Source: Flaccisagitta enflata (taxonomy: Eukaryota; Chaetognatha; Sagittoidea; Aphragmophora). Taken from it: a stretch of DNA of 64,000 nucleotides. The notes beneath the pieces are model-generated. The model was not told where the DNA came from and searched no databases. It worked only from the letters and a program-made list of their open reading frames with translations. The DNA lies in the NCBI GenBank assembly GCA_965153355.1, contig OZ231128.1, positions 1 through 64,000 of the forward strand, read 5' to 3'. Both the position numbers and the translations under genes were made by a program. Below are positions 11,465-20,409 of this stretch, one piece after another (within the stretch, counting starts at the first letter, position 1; each line of letters begins with the position of its first letter).

Positions 11465-12185
11465 ATGCCTTATTCGGTGCAATTGTATAAGAAAACTCAA
11501 TCCCAACAACAAAGCGTGTACATGTGTACAGTACACTGCTTTACAACTCCTTGCCTACTGCCTTATTTGGTGCAATCGTATAAGAAAACTCAATCCCAAC
11601 GACAAAGCGTGTACATGTGTACAGTACACTGCTTTACAACTCCTTGCCTACTGCCTTATTCGGTGCAATTGTATAAGAAAACTCAATCCCAACGACAAAG
11701 CGTGTACATGTGTACAGTACACTGCTTTACAACTCCTTGCCTACTGCCTTATTTGGTGCAATCGTATAAGAAAACTCAATCCCAACGACAAAGCGTGTAC
11801 ATGTGTACAGTACACTGCTTTACAACTCCTTGCCTACTGCCTTATTTGGTGCAATCGTATAAGAAAACTCAATCCCAACGACAAAGCGTGTACATGTGTA
11901 CAGTACACTGCTTTACAACTCCTTGCCTGATGCCTTATTCGGTGGAATCGTATAAGAAAACTAGAGCCCAACTACACAGTGTGTACATGTGTACAGTACA
12001 CTGCTTTACAACTCCTTGCCTAATGCCTTATTCAGTGCAAATGCATAAGAAAACTAGAGCTCAACTACATAGTATGTACGCTGCTTTACAACTCCATGGC
12101 TAATGCCCTATTTGGTGCAAATCGTATAAGAAAACTCAAGCCCAAAGACAAAGTGTGTACATGTGTATTCTGCTTTGCAACCCAT
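11465..12185 (+). repeat. 93 bp minisatellite, about 8 copies
   Basis: The unit includes ATTCGGTGCAATTGTATAAG, AAAACTCAATCCCAACGACA, AAGCGTGTACATGTGTACAG and TACACTGCTTTACAACTCC. Because 93 divides by three, a frame of 247 codons (11360-12103) repeats a 31-residue unit (YKKTQSQRQSVYMCTVHC at its core). Variation between copies changes amino acids freely (TTCGGTGCAATT/TTTGGTGCAATC), and the last two units shorten out of step. I read it as non-coding satellite. Confidence 0.75.
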
Positions 12186-12353
12186 TGTATCGGTCCGTGT
12201 AACTTGGTATGCAAAGAAAAAAGAAATAGATCAATTAAAACAATGCAAATGCTAATACTGTAATCACGTTTTTGTGTCTTAATTTTCTGTTGTTTTCATT
12301 TTTTGTTGTTTTCATTTTTTGTTGTTTTGTGTTAGTTTACAGTACTTGCTATA

Positions 12354-12852
<499 letters not shown>

Positions 12853-12985
12853 CTGGCTCCGCTGCTTCTATTTGCGATTCGATGAATAATGCTCCTCTGA
12901 TCATCTTTCACCTCACACTCCAAAGAACTACAGGAATATTTCGCAGTAAATGAACTCATTTCAAGAGCTCTACATATTTCAAGTA

Positions 12986-13341
12986 CAGTTGAACCCCGCA
13001 ATGCCATATATTATTGGATTAACAAATCTAATTGATTATAGATGGATTTCTATCATAGCCAGTATAGAAATTGAAAGAAAATAATTGGATGGTATCAAAG
13101 TTTTATTACCAATATAGGTGGATTTTTGTTCCTTTTAATTTTGCTACGTGTATAGGGATACCATATGAAATCATAATAATTTCAGTTCTAAACAACTTAA
13201 AGATAAGAAGAAATAACAGATATAAAACTCTGGTCCCTTCAAGCCAAAAGTTTCTTTGAATATAGAAATTGGCAACAGCGAAAATCCACCTACAATGGAT
13301 GAAATTTGACCTTGACATCCGTTATCTACGGGGTTCAACTG
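12986..13341. mobile_element. Pogo/Tigger-like miniature TA-flanked element, 356 bp
   Basis: The ends CAGTTGAACCCCG and CGGGGTTCAACTG are exact inverted repeats with TA outside (12984-12985, 13342-13343). CAGTTGAACCCCG-type ends are familiar from pogo/Tigger-like elements. A relative with CAGTTGAACCCCGCTCTAAC lies at 59347. No transposase. Confidence 0.75.
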
Positions 13342-13561
13342 TATTGTGACTCTGTTCTGCACCCCATCTTCTCCGCCAATCCATGCTCTATCGCCTTCTT
13401 ATGCGGCTGCGTCCTTCAAACACAATGCACGCCCCTCACCGGCCAATCCTCACCATCCCCACTTATCATCACCTTCTCCACTCCTTTTATCATCACCTTC
13501 CCCACTCCTTTTATCATCATTTTCCCTTTCCTTCTCTTTCGCCCGCATCATGCCCGGTCTT

Positions 13562-13636
<75 letters not shown>
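13562..13636. repeat. (CT)n microsatellite
   Basis: About 37 CT units. Confidence 0.95.
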
Positions 13637-13640
<4 letters not shown>

Positions 13641-13721
13641 TTTAGATTTGGCCATCTCTTCCGCCTCCCGTTTCTTAAAGTTAACTCCCGGCCTTCCATT
13701 CATGTAGCCTCTCTTTTTCTG

Positions 13722-14180
13722 GGCAGCAGTCCCAAAGGGGATGAACTCATGTACAACATAGGGAGACTTTCGTTCTTGCGTCCATATGTCCCCCCCTCTC
13801 TCAGGCCTCAAATTAACCCTCTAAGGCCTCAAATCAGTCCTCTCAGGCCACACATCAGTCTTCTCAAGCTTCAAACCAGAACTCTCTGGCCTCAAATCAG
13901 CCCTCACAGGCCTCACATCAGTCCTCTCACGCCTCACATCAGTCTTCTGAAGCTTCAAACCAGAACTCCCTGGCCTCAAATCAGTCTAGTCAGGCCTCAG
14001 ATCCAGTCACTTAAGCCTGAAATCAGACAAGCCTGCTTCTTTAGTCCTTGAATCAGCCTTGAGCAAGCCATTGGGCCATCAAAGGCCCTCAATTTGCCCT
14101 CCGGAGTGGTCCATATCCTAGGCTGAAAGAACAAAAGTCCCCCAGTATTATACAGGACTGGGACCCCTAAGGGGCCGCTT
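13722..14180. repeat. Family F foldback repeat, GGCCTCA core
   Basis: Arms GGGCAGCAGTCCCAAAGGGG and AGGACTGGGACCCCTAAGGG pair imperfectly. Between them about 14 units of the type AGGCCTCAAATCAGTCCTCTC form a 20-28 bp minisatellite. Confidence 0.65.
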
Positions 14181-14265
14181 CCTTGCTTCCCTTCACCCAA
14201 ATTTACAATCACCTAAAACAACAGGTATGGCTGACCACATGTTGCCCTTGGGCTACTTGTTTTTC

Positions 14266-14380
14266 TGCTGTCCACTTTCACAATAAGGGCCACAGGTCAG
14301 ACGAGAGTCTACTGTCCACTTTCACAGTAAGGGTCACAGGTCAGACGAGAGTCTACTGTCCACTTCCACTGTAAGGGTCA
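14266..14380 (+). repeat. 44 bp minisatellite, left part, split by the LTR element
   Basis: Unit: GTCACAGGTCAGACGAGAGT followed by CTACTGTCCACTTTCACAGT and AAGG. About 2.5 copies lie left of the retrotransposon and the array resumes in register at 26597. Confidence 0.85.
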
Positions 14381-14759
14381 GGTATGGAATGGTCCGCTTG
14401 GACCAATCCAATACTGAAATAAAAGGTAAAATTCTTCAGATACTTGACTTTATTCTCGGATCTCAATAATAAAGGCTACAGTAAATAAGGGCGAAATGCG
14501 ATAGAATGAGGTCTCACTGTACAGACGCTTACCTGAAATAAAAGGTAAAATTCTTCAGATACTTGACTTTATTCTCGGATCTGAAGAATTGGGCTGGGCT
14601 TGGTATTTATACTGCCAGCAGATCTTGAATGTGGTTGCATAGAATGGTTGTGGGTATGAAACTAAAATAGCGGACCCGTAGAGAAATGATAAATGAATAC
14701 GTAAGAAATATCTGAGGTTAGAGGGGTGGATAGGGGCTGAATAAGGCGGGTGCCTAACC
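14381..14759 (-). repeat. 3' LTR of the retrotransposon
   Basis: 379 bp, read as identical to 26218-26596. On the minus strand it has a TATAAATA box (14604-14611) and AATAAA signals about 35 and 155 bases downstream. A 50 bp segment starting CTGAAATAAAAGGTAAAATT occurs twice (14414-14463, 14533-14582), each copy carrying one AATAAA, so the LTR has two candidate poly(A) signals. Confidence 0.95.
14604..14611 (-). promoter_or_regulatory. TATA box in the LTR
   Basis: TATAAATA on the minus strand (plus strand TATTTATA), upstream of the duplicated AATAAA segment. The equivalent box in the 5' LTR lies at 26441-26448 and would drive the genomic transcript. Confidence 0.6.
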
Positions 14760-14769
14760 TCCCCCCCCT
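14760..14769 (-). other. Polypurine tract
   Basis: On the minus strand AGGGGGGGGA directly precedes the 3' LTR (GGTTAGG...). This is the position and composition of a plus-strand primer site in LTR retroelements. Confidence 0.75.
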
Positions 14770-14778
14770 ATTGCTTGG

Positions 14779-14804
14779 ATCCTCCTACTGGACTGTAGGA
14801 GGAT
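14779..14804. other. Perfect 9 bp stem hairpin beside the polypurine tract
   Basis: ATCCTCCTA and TAGGAGGAT flank an 8-base loop. It lies about 10 bases inside the element from the polypurine run; role unknown. Confidence 0.5.
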
Positions 14805-15115
14805 TCAAAAAAAAACAGCGAACCGCCTTATTCTCGGTTGTGTTTCCATTCAGTGTAACCACAAACAGGATTTTTGAAATACTTTCATGGCAACCGATAC
14901 AATTAACTAAGCAACTATTCAAACGCGTGGAATGTAAAGGAGAGTAAAAGTGAAAGAATACAGCGCTGCTTTTCCACACATTTTCCATCGAGAAATCAAA
15001 TTCATTTTCTACCGCGTGACAACTGAGCTCCAGTGCAACGTTCACGCCGTGTGCTACTTATCTTCAACATACCAAAAGACAGGATCGTCACGCGAACGCC
15101 CGTGAACAATTAAAA

Positions 15116-15835
15116 ATGAGGCTAACGATCGTTTTTGTTATCGCGCTCATCGCCACCTGTGTTGCTGCGAAAGATGAGGAGGCGGGGGAATTCGGTTTGG
15201 AGGAGTGGGTGAAAAAGTTAGGGGCAAATACCCTCGGCTCTTGCCGTCAAAAGTTCACCGAACTCGTTAAGAAGCTAGGCTATAAGTACGTATTTTGTTC
15301 ACGGCAGATGCCACATTATGACGTTGTTTCTATTTATACGGTTCAAAAGCATCAACTCACCCTGAAAATTGACTAAAATAAAAACAGACGATCAAACAAG
15401 TCGCAAAAATGTAACCGACGGACGGACCGACCGACCGATTCGAATAACCATGAAAAATCTTTAATTACCACCGTTTGTTTTTCTCCTTTACATTTTTTTT
15501 TCTCATCATATAGCAAGGGTGACGCGCCTTGCAACATCGTTTTATACACTACCCCTACTGGAAAAATCACTGCGACTTCGTGTATGCCGGTCGACGATAG
15601 ATACCGCAAATCTGAGTTTAAACAACAAATTATCGCCAACACCGATTACGTAGAAGTCATGGAATACGTGTTAATTGCCTTGGGAATTTTCAATTTCATT
15701 TCCGGTCTCTATCGTCATTACTACGCACGGCTTAATGCCGCACAACAACTAGCGGCACTTTACAATGCCCAAAATACTCCACCGGTGCAACGAAGAAACA
15801 GTATGGCCTTGCTCCGTGTGGCCGATGCTCAATGA
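15116..15835 (+). CDS. Antisense spliced gene: secreted/membrane protein of unknown function (two exons)
   Basis: Exon 1 is 15116-15285 and exon 2 is 15514-15835. The donor is AA/GTACGT and the acceptor follows a pyrimidine tract ending CATCATATAG. The joined frame gives 163 residues. Residues 1-18 (MRLTIVFVIALIATCVAA) look like a signal peptide. The middle has cysteines near 43, 63 and 80. Residues 108-123 (YVLIALGIFNFISGLY) form a likely membrane segment, followed by a basic, Ala/Gln-rich tail. This suggests a type I membrane protein. An AATAAA lies at 15965-15970. It lies inside the LTR element but opposite to gag-pol, next to the 3' LTR. I know no family for it; an envelope-like or accessory role is conjecture. 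Unspliced, the frame would stop after 86 residues. Confidence 0.62.
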
Positions 15836-16969
15836 GGTATAAATAACCCGGTTGGAAACAGGGTCAATGGTAAACAAGTACACAACCAATATGGCAAGTT
15901 ATCCTTCATCTACCGGATAACTATCATTAGTCTGATCAATGATTTAAAGGCAAAAATACACCTAAATAAATAACATTATACTCTTGGCCAGTATAGTAAA
16001 TACGAGTTTACGCTGATTGGAAAGGGAAAAATGAAAAATAATTTGAGCCGATTCACAACTGGCCACCAAATCACCGACCGTTCCTAACTCCAATTCTCAC
16101 GCTTGTTTCCGTTTCACTTTTCCATTTTTTCTCAAAAACACTTTTTTTTCTTATTCAGCGTGTCATCAACAGCCTTTTAACCATATTGACGGTTTCTCTT
16201 TTTTTTTCAAATTCATCTATTTGCATTCATCTATTTGCATCGTGATATGTTTTTTTTTTCTCGATCATCATCATCATCTTTTCTCTTTTTTTTTCTACCG
16301 GTTTCTTTGAAAACTTTTTTTTCAACAATCAGTCTCATCGGACCTTTTCTTTTTCTCTTTTTTCGTTTTTTTTTTCTTTTTTCATCCATAAGTCTCATCG
16401 GACTTTCTCTTTTTTTTCTTTTTCTCTTTTTCTGTCGAATTCTTTTTTTCGACTTTTTTTTTCCGACTTTTTTTTCTCGACTTTTTTTCGACTTTTTTTC
16501 GACTTTTTTTTCTCGACTTTTTTTCTCGACTTTTTTTCTATGCGTTAGCCTTTTAAATAAATGTTTGTATCTTTCGCAAACAAAAGCGCCCCTAGTGTAC
16601 AAAAGGGTTGGTTGTTCATTTGTTCATTTTTCGGTCACTTCATTCATTTCATTCTCACGCGTTCAACAACCAGTCCCCTTGACGGACTCAAAACATTCAC
16701 ACTACTTGGCCAAGTTTTACACGCATACTTCACATCATACCAGACAAATTTCGACGCTCTTCCATTTGTCCATTCAAAAGTCCGTCCATCACAAAATTGC
16801 ACATAATTTAGACGCGCATTTAATCGCTTTCAAACTTCTTTTTCTCTTCACAGATCGATCTATCTTGATTCTACAAAGGGCCGATTTTGGTTTTTATCCC
16901 TTTTTCCCTTGAATTTTTTTTCAAAACTTTTTTTTCTCTTTTTTATCTTCAGTCTTTCTACACAGTCCG
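15836..16969. other. Non-coding stretch between the two antisense genes
   Basis: It holds the putative 3' end of the spliced gene and then 16230-16545, a T-rich tract with repeated TCTCGACTTTTTTT and AGTCTCATCGGAC. On the element's own sense strand that tract is purine-rich. Long K/R frames there are composition artefacts. A second TATAAATA lies at 15838-15845. Confidence 0.5.
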
Positions 16970-16977
16970 TATAAATA
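16970..16977 (+). promoter_or_regulatory. TATA box for the second antisense gene
   Basis: TATAAATA lies 55 bases before the ATG at 17032, leaving room for a start site about 30 bases downstream and a short leader. The sequence around the ATG (GCCATGG) is a strong initiation context. Confidence 0.5.
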
Positions 16978-17031
16978 CTTCATTCTTTTTTCATTTCTGG
17001 GTCCAGCTTAAAATACACCCCTTCGCCTGCC

Positions 17032-17442
17032 ATGGAAGAGTTTCAAATGTACAACGGGAGTTGGGTGGAGGACTATCTTGACGAGTCCTCCACTCAACTC
17101 CCCGGTCCGACGATCGCGTCCTTGGTTGCGGACAACCATGCGGCGGTGACGTGGGGGTCAGTGGCTGGCGTTGTGGCGTTCTTGGGGGCGGCAACGGGAT
17201 TCTTAGCCGCCGCCAGAGCCAAGATTCAAGCCGTGGACAGAATCTTGTCCCGGATTCAATCTGGCCTGGTGGCGGCTTTGAACTTCCTCAGCCGCCGCCA
17301 ACAGCGCCATGACGCCTCCACCTCCCCCATGGCATCGCCGGGGGTCGGTGGCAATTCCGGTTTGAGGAATGCCACCGACTCAATCAGAATAGAGATGAGA
17401 GGATGCAGACAGGCGGAGGGGGGTAGGACTGTGTATATTTAG
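17032..17442 (+). CDS. Antisense gene: small membrane protein of unknown function, 136 residues
   Basis: A single-exon frame with GCCATGG at its start and a TATA box 55 bases upstream. The N-terminal 38 residues are acidic with a possible N-glycosylation site (NGS at 8-10). Residues 39-61 (VTWGSVAGVVAFLGAATGFL and on) form a Gly/Ala-rich membrane segment. Residues 63-90 could form a basic amphipathic helix (AKIQAVDRILSRI). The C-terminal third is polar. Base composition is GC-rich with G/C third positions, unlike the AT-rich flanks, which argues for a real coding region. An AATAAA at 17552-17557 sits five bases from the pol stop on the other strand, so the two transcripts would overlap at their 3' ends. 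No family recognised. Confidence 0.6.
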   Translation: MEEFQMYNGSWVEDYLDESSTQLPGPTIASLVADNHAAVTWGSVAGVVAFLGAATGFLAAARAKIQAVDRILSRIQSGLVAALNFLSRRQQRHDASTSPMASPGVGGNSGLRNATDSIRIEMRGCRQAEGGRTVYI

Positions 17443-17551
17443 GTCCTTAAAAATGCTTCCCCATTTTACCCCTTGAGGGAATTTCAGAGTTAAGCAAATT
17501 TTTCATTTTCTCATTTTCTTGTTTTTATCTCTTTTACTCAAACCAAAAAAA

Positions 17552-17557
17552 AATAAA
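17552..17557 (+). terminator. Poly(A) signal for the 17032 gene
   Basis: AATAAA in an A-rich run, 110 bases after the stop codon and immediately before the convergent pol stop codon at 17563-17565. Confidence 0.5.
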
Positions 17558-17562
17558 AAAAA

Positions 17563-20406
17563 CTACCCTTCGATATCATACGTATACAATGCCCTCAAAT
17601 CCGCGGTCACGCCTTCTTTTGTGTCTCCAATGCCAACGTTATCAACAAACAAACTGTTTGCTTCCGGTGGCGCTAACAACGCCGTGCGGCGCCGCGTCAT
17701 CGGCGGCGACGCTGTTGCTTCGTTTTTCGCTGCGATTTCTTCCATCCGTTTGCAAAGGTAAACTAGAGACTCCTTCGTTTGTCCCCTTGTCTTTAGCAAA
17801 TGGTCACCCGGGATTAATGATATTTTCCCGTCCAAAAGCGATTTGCATCGGAACGCGTTGGTAGCCACGCGTTGGGTAATTTCATAACAATCCTTTGTCA
17901 ATTTGAACGCCATTTTGCGCGCTGATCCGGCTGTGAATGATGTTCTTTTCCTCAATACCAAATCGCCGACCTTTAACCTTCTTCCAAAGTCCGTTGGCGA
18001 TCGTGTTTGTTTACGTCTCAAAAAACTTTTGACATTCTCCATTAGTGCCCCTTCTTCGGCTTCTCTCGCCAATGCGACGGCCTCACGCGCAGACTTCAAC
18101 CCGCCTCCGCGACCGCTTCCGGCTCCGCTTCCGCCTTCGCTTCCGGCTTCGCCTCCGCTTCCGCTTCTAGCCTCGGACGCGACGTTCATCAGAGGTGAGG
18201 GAGGGTTAGCAAAATGGAGTGAGCGAGGAGTCTGTCCGTGTGCCGTATGTTTTGAATTGTTGTATGTGTATGTTGCCTCTGCCACTAATTTTGGAAATGG
18301 CATTGACGGATGCGCGGTGTGATATTTGTAGATTAACCGGCTTATAGTTCCTATGCATTTCTCGGCCTTCGATTGACTACGACTGACGTGTGGTAGTCCG
18401 TGTAGCAATCTTACACCACCATCTAGTAGATACTTTCTTGTGACTGAATTGGCCGTAAATATCGCATTGTCCGTGATCATACATGATGGTAGGGTGTTCC
18501 ACATACGTCTTAAGTCCATGATCGCGTCCAGTGTATGTTGATCACCGCACCCAGTGGTGCAAGTTGCGAAGCAGTATCTGGTTAATGCATCAATGGCCAG
18601 AAATATATAGCGAGGGTTGCCACTTGGTGTTGTAAAAGCGTGAAAAGGGCCGGCATAGTCGGCAATTACTGTACCCGCTTGATACGTAATTTGTTCTCCG
18701 TGTCTTTCTGGCCTTGCTTGGCCCGTGACATAATTGTTCAATCTACAGTAGCCGCATAGACTACAGTAAGAATTCACTTTTTTCCTTAGGTTGAAACTGT
18801 AATATTTGTCGGCTATAGCCGCGAAAGTTTTCTTTTGGCCCAAATGCGATAGCCCAGATGGCTGTTTTGGGTCAAATTCATGGATTTTTTCTATCAGTTC
18901 GTCCATCTGTTTGTCTCCAACCACGACGAGAGGTTTTATTTTTCCATCCTCACTCGTCCATAAGCGTATCATGACCCCTTGGTCCGTCAATTTGTAGTTA
19001 GAGTAATGAAATAAAAATTTCTGCAGATTTTTAGGCAGACTCAAACTTTCAATTTTTGGCGGTATAGGTTCCTCGCCTTTAATGAAGCGAATACAATGCT
19101 CTAATTCTGCATCTTTCTGCATCTCTTTTATCTTTTTCAGATTCTCATCGTCAAATGATGGAAGACTGACACTAGCGAGGACGTCTTCTACCTCGTCCTC
19201 ATCGTCCATGTCCGTTCGTCCTTCCTCCAAATCCTCATCGCTCAGCCCTATGGATGCTATTCTCGCCTCCATCTCATTCTCTATCATCTGTTTTCGGACT
19301 CTGACGTCATCTGATGCTGCCGTCGTCGTCGTGACGTCACCATTCCGCAGCTCCGTCCTCCTCCCGTCTTTCGTGACGTCACTGTCATCGGCGACTCCGT
19401 CATTGTCGCCGTCGTCTCTGTCATCTTCCCTGTCATCTTTTCTCTCATCGCCGTCGTCGCTACGGCGATTTAAGGTGAACTCTTTTACTTTGTCCGCATC
19501 ACTGCGTCCGTCTGTCCTCTCTTTGTCGCTTATATCCATCATTCCTTGTAGTTCACTGTCCACTACGTCTATCTTTTCATCATAGTCGTCGTGGATGACA
19601 TTTGTTTCCTCTTTCAAGTCTATTGCTTTGCTCAGACGTTGCCTTTTGTTCTTTCTGAAGTATTCTTCTATTCTTTTCGCGCGATGTGCACAGAACAGCT
19701 TTTCCCATCCTATTTCAGCACCGTTGGCATCCAGGATTTTATTTTGAGTCAGGCGAGGATAGGTACCAATAGGTGTATTTTTCTGGTCTCCCTCAGGCTG
19801 AATTTTGCTGGTAGGGCGTGTAAACACGTCAGACGGATTTAACCTACCGTCTAAATAGACGATACGATAGTTAAATCTTTGCAAAGATAATATTTTGCGA
19901 CAGACATCGAGGGGAATAACATCCATACTTGCCCAATCTCGGGTAGTCTCAGAGTCAGTTATGACAAAAAATTCACGACAAATCAGTAAGTGAAAGAATT
20001 TTCTAGTTGTTAGCCATAGACTCAATAGCTCGAGAAGAAAGATCGGGTAGTTACTCCAATTATCTGGTATACAAGAAGACCAGACACCAATAAGGTGGAG
20101 TTCCTTTTTGACAGGCCCAGGTTTGTATTTGTCCTTCAATGGTATTTGCATCTGTCCTAGAATTCCAGAGACATGCGAAGAACTCGCATCAGTGAAGACA
20201 AAAATTGTATCAGAGATACTATTTGAAGGCATTCTCAGTACGTTACAGGCAGGGTCTAAAATGTGGTCAATAGTTGCCTGAAATGCCCGTCTGTGTTCGT
20301 CCGTTGGCCGAAAGCGAACGCCCGGCCTGTTCAATTGTCTAAGACATGCCGAGAGCTCAGATGTACGGATGGCTAACCGGTTAAACCAGTTAAATAGGGC
20401 CAAATT
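17563..20406 (-). CDS. pol: pol, distal block: RNase H and integrase
   Basis: This block continues the reverse transcriptase frame after an in-frame UGA (20407-20409). Residue numbers count from the TTG at 20403. RNase H has the acidic set D72 (FTDAS), E125 (LLELLSL), D150 (ITDSE) and D192 (RLNPSDVFTRP). A D/E/R-rich linker of about 250 residues follows (210-450). The integrase has an HHCC finger (H508, H520, C547, C550) and a catalytic triad D582 (IADYAGPF), D645 (CMITDNA), E681 (SKAEKCIG), with the classic 35-residue gap before the glutamate. A Gly/Ser-rich insert near 745-768 separates the core from a C-terminal GDLVLRKR...IPGDHLL module. All catalytic residues are present. There is no good ATG at its start, so it must be made by readthrough, or is lost in this copy. 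Confidence 0.93.
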   Translation of the reverse strand, partial: NLALFNWFNRLAIRTSELSACLRQLNRPGVRFRPTDEHRRAFQATIDHILDPACNVLRMPSNSISDTIFVFTDASSSHVSGILGQMQIPLKDKYKPGPVKKELHLIGVWSSCIPDNWSNYPIFLLELLSLWLTTRKFFHLLICREFFVITDSETTRDWASMDVIPLDVCRKILSLQRFNYRIVYLDGRLNPSDVFTRPTSKIQPEGDQKNTPIGTYPRLTQNKILDANGAEIGWEKLFCAHRAKRIEEYFRKNKRQRLSKAIDLKEETNVIHDDYDEKIDVVDSELQGMMDISDKERTDGRSDADKVKEFTLNRRSDDGDERKDDREDDRDDGDNDGVADDSDVTKDGRRTELRNGDVTTTTAASDDVRVRKQMIENEMEARIASIGLSDEDLEEGRTDMDDEDEVEDVLASVSLPSFDDENLKKIKEMQKDAELEHCIRFIKGEEPIPPKIESLSLPKNLQKFLFHYSNYKLTDQGVMIRLWTSEDGKIKPLVVVGDKQMDELIEKIHEFDPKQPSGLSHLGQKKTFAAIADKYYSFNLRKKVNSYCSLCGYCRLNNYVTGQARPERHGEQITYQAGTVIADYAGPFHAFTTPSGNPRYIFLAIDALTRYCFATCTTGCGDQHTLDAIMDLRRMWNTLPSCMITDNAIFTANSVTRKYLLDGGVRLLHGLPHVSRSQSKAEKCIGTISRLIYKYHTAHPSMPFPKLVAEATYTYNNSKHTAHGQTPRSLHFANPPSPLMNVASEARSGSGGEAGSEGGSGAGSGRGGGLKSAREAVALAREAEEGALMENVKSFLRRKQTRSPTDFGRRLKVGDLVLRKRTSFTAGSARKMAFKLTKDCYEITQRVATNAFRCKSLLDGKISLIPGDHLLKTRGQTKESLVYLCKRMEEIAAKNEATASPPMTRRRTALLAPPEANSLFVDNVGIGDTKEGVTADLRALYTYDIEG

Positions 20407-20409
20407 TCA
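20407..20409 (-). other. In-frame UGA between reverse transcriptase and RNase H
   Basis: The surrounding codons are AAC-UGA-AAU-UUG. This is not a recognised leaky context. By position it falls where gypsy elements have a conserved short block after the thumb. A point mutation in this copy is the simplest reading; suppression is the alternative. Confidence 0.85.

Noticed and set aside
16231-16912. 225-codon Phe/Ser-rich frame on the plus strand between the two antisense genes
   Set aside because: It covers a T-rich tract and half the residues are F, S or L; the minus-strand counterpart is Lys/Arg-only. Composition explains both.
17032-17442. Calling the small membrane protein an envelope or viroporin
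   Set aside because: Only one membrane segment and no recognisable fusion or cysteine pattern; function left unassigned.
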